Shown here piece after piece: positions 21,699 to 30,441 of a DNA stretch of 49,205 nt (within the stretch, counting starts at the first letter, position 1; each line of letters opens with the position of its first letter). Position numbers and translations under genes: made by a program. Source of the stretch: Oceanobacillus limi (GTDB lineage: Bacteria; Bacillota; Bacilli; Bacillales; Amphibacillaceae). The stretch is taken from the NCBI RefSeq assembly GCF_900111445.1, contig NZ_FOHE01000024.1, positions 1 to 49,205 on the forward strand. Reading direction: 5' to 3'. The notes under the pieces are model-generated. The model saw only the letters and a program-made list of their open reading frames with translations. It searched no databases and was not told the origin of the DNA.

Positions 21699-21816
21699 GC
21701 TCATAAATTTGATTATGTGATCATAACCATCAATTTTTTTGCTCATATATTAAAAATTTGGCTCATAACCGACACGATTTGGCTCAAAAAATATAAGTTT
21801 CGCTCATAAGCCAAAA
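21699..21816. repeat. Short direct-repeat array, GCTCATAA units every 20-22 bp
   Basis: GCTCAT-like units begin at 21699, 21719 (GATCAT), 21741, 21761, 21782 (GCTCAA) and 21802, that is, spaced 20, 22, 20, 21 and 20 bp. Between units the sequence is AT-rich and often ends in ATTTTG or ATTTGG. It lies between the convergent sleL and acsA genes. No coding sequence or known element explains it. Confidence 0.8.
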
Positions 21817-21858
21817 TTATCCTTCATTTCATCACTGCACTCACATTACATTGCATAT

Positions 21859-21894
21859 AAAAACCGTTGATCTTATTGGATCAACGGTTTTTAA
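21859..21894. terminator. Bidirectional terminator between sleL and acsA
   Basis: AAAACCGTTGATC and GATCAACGGTTTTT form a long stem with a short loop; both strands end in T runs. It abuts the acsA stop at 21897. Confidence 0.92.
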
Positions 21895-21896
21895 CT

Positions 21897-23612
21897 TTAT
21901 TCTTCCAATGTAGATGTATCACCAGTTGGCAATCCCAATTCCCATGATTTTAACAAGCGACGCATGATTTTACCACTTCGTGTCTTTGGAATAGAGTCTT
22001 TCACTTCCAACTCCCGTGGAGCAGCATGTGCACTTAACCCCGTTTTTACAAATTGACGTATTTCCTCAAGTAATTCAGGAGATTCTGTATATCCATCATT
22101 TAGTGTGATAAATGCCTTTATAATTTCACCACGCTCTGGGTGGGGTTTTCCAATGACACCCGCTTCTGCAACAGCTTCATGCTCGATTAATTTACTTTCT
22201 ACTTCAAATGGTCCAACACGCTCCCCAGATGTATTGATCACATCATCTAGACGACCTTGGAACCAGAAGTATCCATCTTCATCTCGATATGCACTATCTC
22301 CTGAGACATACCAGCCATTTACAAAATAACTTTCATATTTACTTGGGTTATTCCAAACGGCACGCATCATAGATGGCCATCCTGCTTTAATGGCAAGATT
22401 CCCCATTTGGTTTGGTGGAATTTCATTTCCTTCATTATCAACGATGGATGCCTCAATTCCTGGAATTGGTTTTCCCATCGAGCCTGGTCGTATTTCCTCA
22501 GAAGGGATATTGACAATTAGCTGTGCCCCAGTTTCTGTCATCCACCATGTATCATGAATTCGTAAATCAAATGCCTTTAATCCCCATGTAATAACTTCTG
22601 GATTCAATGGTTCCCCAACACTCATAATGTGACGAAGAGAGGATAGATCATACTTTTTCACCAGCTCTTCTCCAGCACTTACTAGCATTCTTAGCGCTGT
22701 AGGAGCAGTATACCAAACGGTCACCTTTTCTCTTTCTAATGTTTGATACCAATCTTCCGGAGTAAAACGTCCTCCTCGAATCACATTGGTAACACCGTGT
22801 AACCATGGGGCAAAAATTCCATAACTCGTTCCTGTTACCCAACCTGGATCAGCTGTGCACCAATATACATCATCTTCTTTTAGATCAAGAACCCAATCAC
22901 CAGTCGCGTAATGTTGAATCATTGCATTGTGGACATGATAAACACCTTTTGGCTTACCTGTTGACCCTGATGTATAATGAAGCAACATTCCATCCTCTAG
23001 ATCGACCCATTCCATATCAAATTCTGTTGAAGCTTCTTTCATTTCAGAAAGATAATTAATATACTTATTAGAATTCTCTTTTTGTTCACCAACTAAAACA
23101 ATTTTTTCTAAATTAGGAAGGTCTTCTTGTGGAACTCGTCCTAATAGTTCCGGAGTAGTAATTAACATTTTAGCTTCGCTATCCTGCAAGCGATCACGAA
23201 CTGCCTGCTCCATGAAAGCTTCAAATAATGGTCCAGCAATTGCACCTATTTTCAAAATACCAAAGAAGCTAGCATAAAATTCTGGACTTCTTGGCATGAA
23301 CAAGAAGACACGATCCCCTTTTTCAACATTATATTTTTTTAATACATTAGCAAACTGGTTGCTTTGTTTACGGAGTTGATCAAATGTCACCTTTTCTTCA
23401 CGATCTGGTGCGGAATATAACAAAGCGACTTTATCCTTTGTTGCAGCATTTTCTGCATGGCGGTCAATGGCCTCATAAGCAATGTTTACTTTTCCAGTCG
23501 TATTCCAACTAAATTTCTCTTTCACTTCATCCCAAGTAAAAGATTCACGCATCTTTTCATAGTTTTTTAGATTATGATTTCCTTCCCTTGCAGGTATACG
23601 TTGCATATCCAT
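21897..23612 (-). CDS. acsA: Acetyl-CoA synthetase AcsA
   Basis: This 571-residue AMP-forming ligase activates acetate, or possibly another short acid, to its CoA ester in two steps. It shows LHYTSGSTGKPKGVYHVH (phosphate loop) and DTWWMTETG (A5). YVSGDSAYRDEDGYFWFQGRLDD (A7-A8) and the catalytic Lys at about 548 in RSGKIMRR follow; that Lys is the usual site of acetylation control. Size and sequence fit AcsA of Bacillus. A probable cre site lies before the start. In B. subtilis acsA sits next to acuABC; here it stands alone beside a dicarboxylate symporter. Confidence 0.94.
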   Translation of the reverse strand: MDMQRIPAREGNHNLKNYEKMRESFTWDEVKEKFSWNTTGKVNIAYEAIDRHAENAATKDKVALLYSAPDREEKVTFDQLRKQSNQFANVLKKYNVEKGDRVFLFMPRSPEFYASFFGILKIGAIAGPLFEAFMEQAVRDRLQDSEAKMLITTPELLGRVPQEDLPNLEKIVLVGEQKENSNKYINYLSEMKEASTEFDMEWVDLEDGMLLHYTSGSTGKPKGVYHVHNAMIQHYATGDWVLDLKEDDVYWCTADPGWVTGTSYGIFAPWLHGVTNVIRGGRFTPEDWYQTLEREKVTVWYTAPTALRMLVSAGEELVKKYDLSSLRHIMSVGEPLNPEVITWGLKAFDLRIHDTWWMTETGAQLIVNIPSEEIRPGSMGKPIPGIEASIVDNEGNEIPPNQMGNLAIKAGWPSMMRAVWNNPSKYESYFVNGWYVSGDSAYRDEDGYFWFQGRLDDVINTSGERVGPFEVESKLIEHEAVAEAGVIGKPHPERGEIIKAFITLNDGYTESPELLEEIRQFVKTGLSAHAAPRELEVKDSIPKTRSGKIMRRLLKSWELGLPTGDTSTLEE

Positions 23613-23635
23613 CCTATCACCTCATCTTGAAAATT

Positions 23636-23649
23636 TGGAACCGATTACA
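23636..23649 (-). promoter_or_regulatory. Candidate cre (CcpA) site upstream of acsA
   Basis: On the minus strand TGTAATCGGTTCCA matches the cre consensus TGWAANCGNTNWCA at all but one position, 24 bases before the acsA start. The B. subtilis acsA gene is under CcpA carbon repression. Confidence 0.6.
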
Positions 23650-23754
23650 TTTGGTATTTTACGAAATGTTAAAATTATTAGCTAATTTATATTTTAGAAC
23701 ATTCTATGACATTTTTAAAGTGTTTAAAACCAAACGAGCAAAAAATTAATAAAA

Positions 23755-23796
23755 GTAAAAGAAACAGCTACGTTTTTCGTAACTGTTTCTTTTACG
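23755..23796 (-). terminator. Terminator after the dicarboxylate symporter gene
   Basis: On the minus strand GTAAAAGAAACAG pairs with CTGTTTCTTTTAC around a CGTA/TACG inner pair. The T-rich tail is within the arm. Confidence 0.75.
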
Positions 23797-23804
23797 TAAA
23801 TCTA

Positions 23805-25028
23805 TTATGCTTTTCTTGCTTCTTTTCTTTTCTCACCTTCTGAGATGATATAAGCACATGCCGCATCACCAGTTAAGTTAAGGGATGTACGTAACATATC
23901 AAGAAGACGATCAACCCCTATAATTAGTGCAATCCCTTCAACCGGTAATCCAACCTGATTTAATACCATGGCCAGCATAATTAATCCGACACCAGGAACA
24001 CCCGCAGTCCCGATACTTGCTAGGGTAGCTGTTAAAATTACCATTAATAATTCATTTAACCCAAGTGGTATTCCATATACTTGAGAAATAAATACAGTAG
24101 CAACAGCCTGCATGATTGCCGTACCATCCATATTAATCGTTGCTCCTAATGGCTGGACAAAACTACTAACTGATTTTTTCACCCCAAGTTTTTCCTGGGC
24201 TACTTTCATTGCAATTGGTAATGTAGCACTTGAACTAGATGTACTAAACCCAACAGACATTGCTGGGAAAAACTGTTTATAAAAGTTTATTGGACTAGCT
24301 TTTCCTAATCCCCAAATAGCCAGGCTATATGTGATCAATCCGTGTAAAATAAGTGCTAAAATGACACCGATCATGTACATTGCCATGTCTCCAAGTCCAT
24401 TTAGGCCTGCCCCGCCGATTGCAGATGCGATTAAAGCAAAGGCTCCATATGGTGCAGTTCGCATAATCAGGTTAACTAAATACATTAGAATTTCATTGGC
24501 TTGTTCAAAAAGTCGATGGATACCACTTGTTTTTTCTCCTAATGCAGCTAATGATAATCCAATAAAAATTGAAAAAGCAATAATTTGTAACATATCCCCA
24601 TTAGACATTGCATCTAGTGGATTTGTTGGAATGATATTAATTAACGTTTCTGTAATTGGTGGTGCAACTTGCTCCTCATAATTTCTTTCACCTGTTTCAA
24701 ATACCCCTTCTTCACCAGGGTGTAATATGTATCCGACACCAAGGCCAATTACTAGAGCAATTGCTGTAGTAACAAGATAGAAAGAAATGGTTTGTACGCC
24801 AATTTTTCCAAGTTTGGCTGGTTCACCTAACCCAGCAGTACCTAAAACAATAGACACAAACACAATTGGTACAACAATCATCATAATTAGATTTAAAAAT
24901 AATTGACCAATGGGGCTCAGCACATAATTATCAATTGCGGAGAATATATTGGCCGGGGCAAAGCTTAAACCAAATCCGACAATAACACCTAGAATTAAAG
25001 CTATAATTATTTTTTTCGTTAAGTTCAT
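23805..25028 (-). CDS. Sodium/proton-dependent dicarboxylate or glutamate symporter (DAACS family)
   Basis: This 407-residue membrane transporter brings in acidic amino acids or C4-dicarboxylates with Na+ or H+. It begins with a membrane segment (KKIIIALILGVIVGFGLSF) and shows the family hallmarks: the serine-rich hairpin TSSSSATLPIAM, GATINMDGTAIMQ, and VDRLLDMLRTSLNLTGDAA. The Arg in DMLRT corresponds to the residue that holds the substrate side-chain carboxylate in glutamate/aspartate transporters. It cannot be assigned to gltP, gltT or dctP by eye. The ATG follows GAAGGGAG. It sits downstream of tRNA-Arg and upstream of acsA. Confidence 0.92.
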   Translation of the reverse strand: MNLTKKIIIALILGVIVGFGLSFAPANIFSAIDNYVLSPIGQLFLNLIMMIVVPIVFVSIVLGTAGLGEPAKLGKIGVQTISFYLVTTAIALVIGLGVGYILHPGEEGVFETGERNYEEQVAPPITETLINIIPTNPLDAMSNGDMLQIIAFSIFIGLSLAALGEKTSGIHRLFEQANEILMYLVNLIMRTAPYGAFALIASAIGGAGLNGLGDMAMYMIGVILALILHGLITYSLAIWGLGKASPINFYKQFFPAMSVGFSTSSSSATLPIAMKVAQEKLGVKKSVSSFVQPLGATINMDGTAIMQAVATVFISQVYGIPLGLNELLMVILTATLASIGTAGVPGVGLIMLAMVLNQVGLPVEGIALIIGVDRLLDMLRTSLNLTGDAACAYIISEGEKRKEARKA

Positions 25029-25122
25029 ATAATTGCTCCCTTCTTGTTGAATAATTCCTTAAAGAATAATTGGTTGGAAAAGCAGGATGGAAAATAAATA
25101 CGCATTTCTTAAAGTGATGGGA

Positions 25123-25198
25123 TGGCGCCCCCGGCAGGATTCGAACCTGCGGCACACGGTTTAGGAAACCGATGCTCTATCCCCTGAGCTACGGGGGC
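25123..25198 (-). tRNA. tRNA-Arg (anticodon CCT)
   Basis: On the minus strand the gene starts GCCCCCGTAGCTCAGGGG and has an anticodon loop TTCCTAA, giving CCT (reads AGG). GGTTCGAATCC is the T arm. The acceptor pairs GCCCCCG with CGGGGGC, discriminator G, and CCA is encoded. Length is 76 bases. Confidence 0.97.
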
Positions 25199-25398
25199 AG
25201 TTGCTATGGAAATGACATTCTCTATTATACAAAATCAAGTTGCTAAAGAAAAGTGTGACGAATTTTTCCATTTTAGTAGATCAATACTAGGATAGAATTG
25301 AACGCTCGTAGAAGATATGAATAAGGTATAGAACCTAATGTTCTTATATGGTAAAATTAATAAATATCTGTCGAGTTATATTGATAGGGGGAGAAGAT

Positions 25399-26043
25399 AT
25401 GACAGAAATCCCTTTTATTGCAATAGAAGGACCAATCGGTATTGGAAAAACATCACTTGCTAAAAAACTTTCCAATCACTTTAATTTTCACCTTTTAAAA
25501 GAAATTGTTGAAGAAAACCCGTTTCTAGGAAAGTTTTATGATGATATAGAAGAGTGGAGCTTCCAAACAGAAATGTTTTTCTTGTGCAATCGATTTAAGC
25601 AGTTAGAAGATATAGAAAAGAAGTATCTAACAAAAAAGAAAGCAGTCGTTGCTGATTACCATATATCTAAAAATATGATTTTTGCCAAACGAACGTTACA
25701 AGCAGATAAGTTTGATAAGTATGAGCAAATATATCATATCTTAACAGAAGATATGCCAGTACCAAATATGATGATTTATTTACATGCTAGTTTGGATACA
25801 ATTTTGGAGCGTATTCAAATGAGAGGTCGAGAAATTGAGCAAAATATAAAATCATCCTATCTAGCACAATTAGCTGCTGATTATGAGGCATATATGAACG
25901 AATTTGAAGTATTACATCCAGATATTCCTGTTATACGAATAAATGGAGACGAAATGGATTTTGTAAAAAGACAGGATGACCTAGAGTCCATCATCAACAC
26001 CGTTCATCAGCGCCTAACTAACCACATAGCTATTTCTAAATAA
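25399..26043 (+). CDS. dgk: Deoxyguanosine kinase (deoxynucleoside kinase) Dgk
   Basis: This 214-residue P-loop kinase phosphorylates purine deoxynucleosides for salvage. It shows IEGPIGIGKTSLAKKL at about 8-23, the base-recognition segment EEWSFQTEMFFLCNRF, and the RGREIEQNI LID Arg motif near 153-161. The ATG at 25399 follows GGGGGAG; an upstream in-frame ATG at 25348 is not supported. It is 17 bases before dck. The pair is conserved near serS in Bacillales, with dgk distal to serS as in B. subtilis. Confidence 0.93.
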   Translation: MTEIPFIAIEGPIGIGKTSLAKKLSNHFNFHLLKEIVEENPFLGKFYDDIEEWSFQTEMFFLCNRFKQLEDIEKKYLTKKKAVVADYHISKNMIFAKRTLQADKFDKYEQIYHILTEDMPVPNMMIYLHASLDTILERIQMRGREIEQNIKSSYLAQLAADYEAYMNEFEVLHPDIPVIRINGDEMDFVKRQDDLESIINTVHQRLTNHIAISK

Positions 26044-26060
26044 AAAAGGGGAATAACGTA

Positions 26061-26744
26061 ATGAATTTAAGAGAAAAGTATCAAATCCCAAATGACAGTA
26101 TTATTACGATTGCCGGTACTGTTGGAGTAGGGAAGTCAACCATGACAAATGCATTAGCTGATGCGTTAAACTTTAAAACTTCTTTCGAAAAGGTAGATAC
26201 AAATCCCTATCTTGAAAAGTTTTATGCTGATTTTGAACGATGGAGCTTTCATTTGCAAGTATATTTCTTAGCTGAACGATTTAAAGAGCAGAAAAAGATT
26301 TTTGAATATGGTGGAGGATTTATTCAAGATCGTTCGATTTATGAGGATACAGGAATTTTTGCCAAAATGCATTTTGATAACGGAACGATGTCTGAAACGG
26401 ATTATGAAACGTATAAAAATCTTTTCGATGCAATGGTAATGACACCTTATTTTCCGCATCCTGATTTGTTAATTTATTTAGAAGGATCCTTTGAGGAAGT
26501 ACTGAAACGTATTCAAGAACGCGGGAGAGAAATGGAAAAAAGCACACCGATTAGCTATTGGGAAGAAATGTACACTCGCTATGAAAACTGGATTAATAAT
26601 TTCAATGCTTGTCCGATATTACGCATTAATATATCTGATTATGATTTAATGAAAGAAGATAGTTCAATCGAGCCAATCCTTGAAAAAATAGGCCATTTCA
26701 TCCAACAGTCACGTCGTTGGGAAACAAGAGAATTAATCAAGTAA
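26061..26744 (+). CDS. dck: Deoxyadenosine/deoxycytidine kinase Dck
   Basis: This is the second deoxynucleoside kinase of the salvage pair, 227 residues. The P-loop is IAGTVGVGKSTMTNAL (about 17-32). The substrate segment FERWSFHLQVYFLAERF and the QDRSIYEDTGIFA motif with the DRS Arg follow, then the LID motif ERGREMEKS. Compared with dgk, it keeps the canonical DRS, whereas dgk has DYHIS. AAAAGGGG precedes the ATG. A terminator follows directly. Substrate choice is inferred from similarity and position next to the tRNA-Ser/serS unit. Confidence 0.93.
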   Translation: MNLREKYQIPNDSIITIAGTVGVGKSTMTNALADALNFKTSFEKVDTNPYLEKFYADFERWSFHLQVYFLAERFKEQKKIFEYGGGFIQDRSIYEDTGIFAKMHFDNGTMSETDYETYKNLFDAMVMTPYFPHPDLLIYLEGSFEEVLKRIQERGREMEKSTPISYWEEMYTRYENWINNFNACPILRINISDYDLMKEDSSIEPILEKIGHFIQQSRRWETRELIK

Positions 26745-26783
26745 AAAAAGAGTTCCAACAATTGAAGTTGGAACTCTTTTTTC
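26743..26783. terminator. Terminator after dck
   Basis: AAAAAAAGAGTTCCAAC and GTTGGAACTCTTTTTT form a perfect stem with T runs on both strands, immediately after the dck stop. Confidence 0.93.
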
Positions 26784-26963
26784 TATGTGCCTAGGATTTC
26801 TATTCTTGATCCCGCAATACTCCTAGTAAATTCCTCTAACAATCCGTGGGAGTTGAAAAAGATTACTGATTTATATGAGTGAATAACCGGGCCCGAGCAA
26901 AAGTGTATTTACTTTTCTTTCTCTTAACGGAATTCCTCATAAGCCAAAAATTTAACAATAATA

Positions 26964-26995
26964 AATAAAGCCGCTACAAAAGTAACGGCTTTATT
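26964..26995 (-). terminator. Terminator after tRNA-Ser
   Basis: ATAAAGCCG and CGGCTTTAT pair around a small inner GTA/TAC stem, downstream of tRNA-Ser on the minus strand. The rest of the dck to tRNA gap (26784-26963) holds nothing recognisable except a lone copy of the CTCATAAGCCAAAA unit at 26936-26949. Confidence 0.75.
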
Positions 26996-27029
26996 CTATC
27001 TCCAAAATTTTATGCGCTATTATTATAAA

Positions 27030-27122
27030 TGGAGGAGGTAGAGGGATTCGAACCCCCGCGGGCTTTGACACCCCTGTCGGTTTTCAAGACCGATCCCTTC
27101 AGCCAGACTTGGGTATACCTCC
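27030..27122 (-). tRNA. tRNA-Ser (anticodon TGA)
   Basis: On the minus strand the gene starts GGAGGTATACCCAAG and has TTGAA in the anticodon loop, giving TGA (reads UCA). It carries the long variable arm typical of serine tRNAs and a T arm GGTTCGAATCC. CCA is encoded. It is 93 bases long and lies downstream of serS, as in B. subtilis. Confidence 0.97.
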
Positions 27123-27205
27123 GTAACAACAATAATTAATATACAGCATATTAAATAACATGTCAACGCATAGAAAAAATGAAATAAATTTCTGATAATA
27201 AAGAG

Positions 27206-27240
27206 GAACTAGAACTCTATAGGAATGAGCTCTAGTTCCA
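27206..27240 (-). terminator. Terminator-like hairpin after serS
   Basis: On the minus strand GGAACTAGAGCTC pairs with GAGTTCTAGTTCC, followed by TCTTTATTA. The T run is weak, so tRNA-Ser may be read through from serS. Confidence 0.65.
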
Positions 27241-27246
27241 TATTAT

Positions 27247-28521
27247 TTACTGAATAACTTCTTTTCCACCCATATATGGACGTAAAACATCAGGAATAAT
27301 AACTGAACCATCTTCCTGTTGATAGTTTTCCAATATAGCAGCTACAGTACGACCGATAGCAAGCCCTGATCCATTAAGAGTATGGACAAATTCTGGTTTT
27401 CCATTTGCATCTCTTCTAAAACGGATTCCTGCACGTCTAGCCTGGAAGTCCTCAAAATTAGAACAAGAAGAAATCTCACGGTACGTATTTTGACTAGGAA
27501 TCCACACTTCAATATCATACTTTTTCGCTGCAGTGAAGCCTAAATCACCCGTACACATACTCATCACACGATAAGGTAATTTTAATAGCTGTAGTACTTT
27601 CTCCGCATTGCCTGTAAGTGTTTCGAGCGTTTCATAAGAATCCTCTGGTTTTGCAAAGTGAACTAACTCTACTTTATTAAATTGATGTTGACGAATTAAT
27701 CCTCGTGTATCTCTACCTGCAGAACCTGCTTCTGAACGAAAGCAGCCACTGAAAGCAACATACTTTTTCGGTAAATCATCAATTGATAATATTTCTTCTC
27801 GGTGGTAATTTGTTACTGGAACTTCAGCTGTAGGTGCCATAAAATAATCCCAGCCTTCCAGTTTAAATGCATCTTCTTCAAATTTTGGAAGTTGGCCAGT
27901 ACCTGTCATGCTTGTACGATTGATCATATAAGGGGGAAGCATTTCTTCATACCCGTGCTCATCTGAATGTAAATCCATCATAAAGTTCCATAAAGCACGT
28001 TCTAAACGAGCTCCTAATCCTTTATAGAAAACAAAACGGCTACCTGTTACTTTACCAGCTCGCTCAAAATCCACGATGTCTAGGTTTGTAGCAATATCCC
28101 AATGTGCTTGGGCTTCGTAGTTGAATTCTGGAAGTTCACCCCATTTACGTGCTTCAACATTATCCTCTTCATCTTCTCCTACAGGAACACTCTCATGAGG
28201 AATATTTGGAATAGAGAGCATGATTGTTTCAAGATCCTCTTCAATTCCTTTTAATTCATCATCCAATGTTTTTATCTGTTCCCCAACTTCTCGCATTTCT
28301 TTAATAGCTGGTTCCGCATCCTTTTTCTCTTTTTTCAAAACAGATATTTGTTTAGAGGCCTCATTACGTTTTGCCTTTAAGCTTTCCGTTTCATTAATTA
28401 ATTCACGTCTTCTTTCATCTAATTCTCCAAAACGATCTAGCTCAGATAAATCCTCACCACGATGTTTTAACTTCTCTTTTACCTCTTCAAAATTCGTACG
28501 TAGAAATTTCATATCTAACAT
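27247..28521 (-). CDS. serS: Seryl-tRNA synthetase
   Basis: This class II synthetase charges tRNA-Ser. The 424 residues show an N-terminal long coiled-coil arm (about 30-100) that grips the variable arm of tRNA-Ser. Motif 2, [21 protein letters not shown], and motif 3, [17 protein letters not shown], are intact. The ATG follows AAGGAGG. It is controlled by the serine T-box leader directly upstream and is followed by tRNA-Ser. Confidence 0.97.
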   Translation of the reverse strand: MLDMKFLRTNFEEVKEKLKHRGEDLSELDRFGELDERRRELINETESLKAKRNEASKQISVLKKEKKDAEPAIKEMREVGEQIKTLDDELKGIEEDLETIMLSIPNIPHESVPVGEDEEDNVEARKWGELPEFNYEAQAHWDIATNLDIVDFERAGKVTGSRFVFYKGLGARLERALWNFMMDLHSDEHGYEEMLPPYMINRTSMTGTGQLPKFEEDAFKLEGWDYFMAPTAEVPVTNYHREEILSIDDLPKKYVAFSGCFRSEAGSAGRDTRGLIRQHQFNKVELVHFAKPEDSYETLETLTGNAEKVLQLLKLPYRVMSMCTGDLGFTAAKKYDIEVWIPSQNTYREISSCSNFEDFQARRAGIRFRRDANGKPEFVHTLNGSGLAIGRTVAAILENYQQEDGSVIIPDVLRPYMGGKEVIQ

Positions 28522-28602
28522 AACAAATTCCTCCTTATTTTTTAGTTTATTTATGACGCTAGGTTCTAGAGCTCTAGAGCGTGAATTCTAAGAACAATAA
28601 AA

Positions 28603-28850
28603 CGCAAAAAACTCCCGCCCCAAAATAGGGACGAGAGTTATAGTTCCCGCGTTGCCACCCTTCTTGAAGAGAAAGCTCTTCCGGCTCTTCGCTTATAACG
28701 GCGCGATACCGGGTTTATTTACTATTAGAGAAGTAACTCTATGTTCCATAAACCAGTTCAAGGATGGATTCATAGTAAGCTTCCATCGATTCCCACCTAC
28801 CATCGACTCTCTGCAAGAAAAGCTTACCATTACTATTTCCTATCAATACT
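28603..28850 (-). promoter_or_regulatory. Serine T-box riboswitch of serS
   Basis: This leader senses uncharged tRNA-Ser and switches transcription on. On the minus strand, Stem I begins near 28844 with AGTA on its 5' side. The specifier is TCC (28766-28768) within TATGAATCCATCC, a serine codon followed by A. The T-box AGGGTGGCAACGCGGG lies at 28646-28661, followed by the terminator ACTCTCGTCCC/GGGGCGGGAGT and a T run at 28605-28638. Specifier choice is from sequence alignment by eye. Confidence 0.92.
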
Positions 28851-28894
28851 TTTATTCGACCTGCTTCAGTTATTCAATACATTTATTATGGTAT

Positions 28895-28923
28895 ATCATA
28901 GCCAAATTATGATTAAGATGCAA
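28895..28923 (-). promoter_or_regulatory. serS promoter
   Basis: On the minus strand TTGCAT (28918-28923) and TATGAT (28895-28900) are 17 bp apart, upstream of the T-box. The -35 box lies inside the 3' end of pdxT. Confidence 0.7.
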
Positions 28924-29500
28924 GTGATTGTTTCGATTTATTTACCATTTCAACAAAATATTCAATAATCCGATTATCATCCGTTAATTCTGGATGAAAA
29001 GCGGTACAAAGATAATGTCCTTGTTGTGCTGCAACAATTCGACCATCATATGTCGCTAGTTCTTCTACGTCTGTTCCCACTTCTACAATATATGGTGCAC
29101 GAATAAATACTGCGTTAAAGTCTTCTGCAACATAGTTTATTTCTAAATCAACTTCAAAGCTGGCAACCTGACGACCAAATGCATTTCTAGCTACTTTCAT
29201 ATCCATTAAGCCTAAATGGGCATTTTCACCGTCAATTTCATTTGCCATTAAAATTAACCCAGCGCAAGTTCCAAATACAGGCTTACCTTGTTTGCCAAAC
29301 TCTTGTAAAGCAGTTAGAAAGCCATAACTATCAATTAATCGACGCATGGTTGTACTTTCGCCACCAGGTAATATAATGCCATCAATCTCTTCCAGCTGTT
29401 CGACATGCTTTATCTCAATTGCATATACCCCACAATCCTGAATAGAACGAATATGTTCACGAACAGCACCTTGTAGAGCTAGGACACCAATTGTATTCAT
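28913..29500 (-). CDS. pdxT: Pyridoxal 5'-phosphate synthase glutaminase subunit PdxT
   Basis: PdxT hydrolyses glutamine and passes ammonia to PdxS in the 24-subunit PLP synthase. The 195 residues show [22 protein letters not shown], the nucleophile C79 in [12 protein letters not shown], and the His/Glu pair in AFHPELT. The length is normal. It lies 14 bases after pdxS, so the subunits are co-translated. PLP supplied here is the cofactor for the YaaO decarboxylase, among others. Confidence 0.97.
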   Translation of the reverse strand: MNTIGVLALQGAVREHIRSIQDCGVYAIEIKHVEQLEEIDGIILPGGESTTMRRLIDSYGFLTALQEFGKQGKPVFGTCAGLILMANEIDGENAHLGLMDMKVARNAFGRQVASFEVDLEINYVAEDFNAVFIRAPYIVEVGTDVEELATYDGRIVAAQQGHYLCTAFHPELTDDNRIIEYFVEMVNKSKQSLAS

Positions 29501-29514
29501 ACAAATCCCTCTTT

Positions 29515-30399
29515 CTACTCACTACGGTCTTGCATACGATCACTTGCTGCTAGAGTACTCATTTCAAGACCTTTCATTGCTGTGCCAAGATCTTTGGATA
29601 GCTCAGCAATTAATTTATAATCTGTATAATGAGTGGTTGCTTCTACAATCGATTTAGCAAATTTCTCTGGATTGTCTGATTTAAAGATACCAGATCCTAC
29701 AAATACGCCGTCTGCCCCTAATTCCATCATTAAAGCTGCATCAGAAGGGGTTGCAATTCCACCAGCAGCAAAGTTAACTACTGGTAAGCGGCCTTCTTCA
29801 CGAATTTGTAGTAATAATTCAAATGGAGCTCCAATTTCTTTAGCATATGTCATGACTTCATCTCTAGACATTCCTGTTACTTTACGAATTTCCGACTGTA
29901 CCTGACGCATATGACGTACTGCTTCTACAATATTACCAGTACCCGGTTCTCCTTTAGTCCGTAACATCGAAGCTCCCTCTCCTATACGACGAGCCGCTTC
30001 TCCTAAATTACGACAACCACAAACAAATGGTACGGTGTAATCTGATTTATTTAAGTGATAGACATCATCAGCGGGTGTAAGTACTTCACTTTCATCAATA
30101 TAATCTACACCCATTGCTTCTAATACTCGCGCTTCTACAATATGACCAATACGCGCTTTCGCCATTACAGGAATAGAAACTGCATTCATCACTTCTTCTG
30201 TAATTGTAGGATCTGCCATACGTGCAACACCACCTGCTGCACGGATATCAGAAGGAACGCGCTCTAATGCCATTACTGCTACTGCCCCAGCAGCTTCTGC
30301 TACTTTTGCTTGTTCCGCATTAACAACGTCCATAATAACGCCGCCTTTTTGCATTTCTGCCATTCCTCGTTTTACCCGTTCTGTACCTCTATTTGCCAT
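29515..30399 (-). CDS. pdxS: Pyridoxal 5'-phosphate synthase subunit PdxS
   Basis: PdxS is the TIM-barrel synthase that joins ribose 5-phosphate, glyceraldehyde 3-phosphate and ammonia into PLP. The 294 residues are very highly conserved. K81 in [10 protein letters not shown] forms the first covalent adduct, and [10 protein letters not shown] carries the second-site Lys. The phosphate-binding [10 protein letters not shown] and [12 protein letters not shown] segments are intact. The ATG follows AGGAGG. It follows dacA by 42 bases, as in B. subtilis. Confidence 0.98.
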   Translation of the reverse strand: MANRGTERVKRGMAEMQKGGVIMDVVNAEQAKVAEAAGAVAVMALERVPSDIRAAGGVARMADPTITEEVMNAVSIPVMAKARIGHIVEARVLEAMGVDYIDESEVLTPADDVYHLNKSDYTVPFVCGCRNLGEAARRIGEGASMLRTKGEPGTGNIVEAVRHMRQVQSEIRKVTGMSRDEVMTYAKEIGAPFELLLQIREEGRLPVVNFAAGGIATPSDAALMMELGADGVFVGSGIFKSDNPEKFAKSIVEATTHYTDYKLIAELSKDLGTAMKGLEMSTLAASDRMQDRSE

Positions 30400-30441
30400 A
30401 ATACTCCTCCTATGTGTTTTGTTTCTATTACTGTAAAGTTC

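Noticed and set aside
25123-25198. tRNA-Arg as a phage or island attachment site
   Set aside because: No integrase gene and no duplicated tRNA 3' end is visible nearby.
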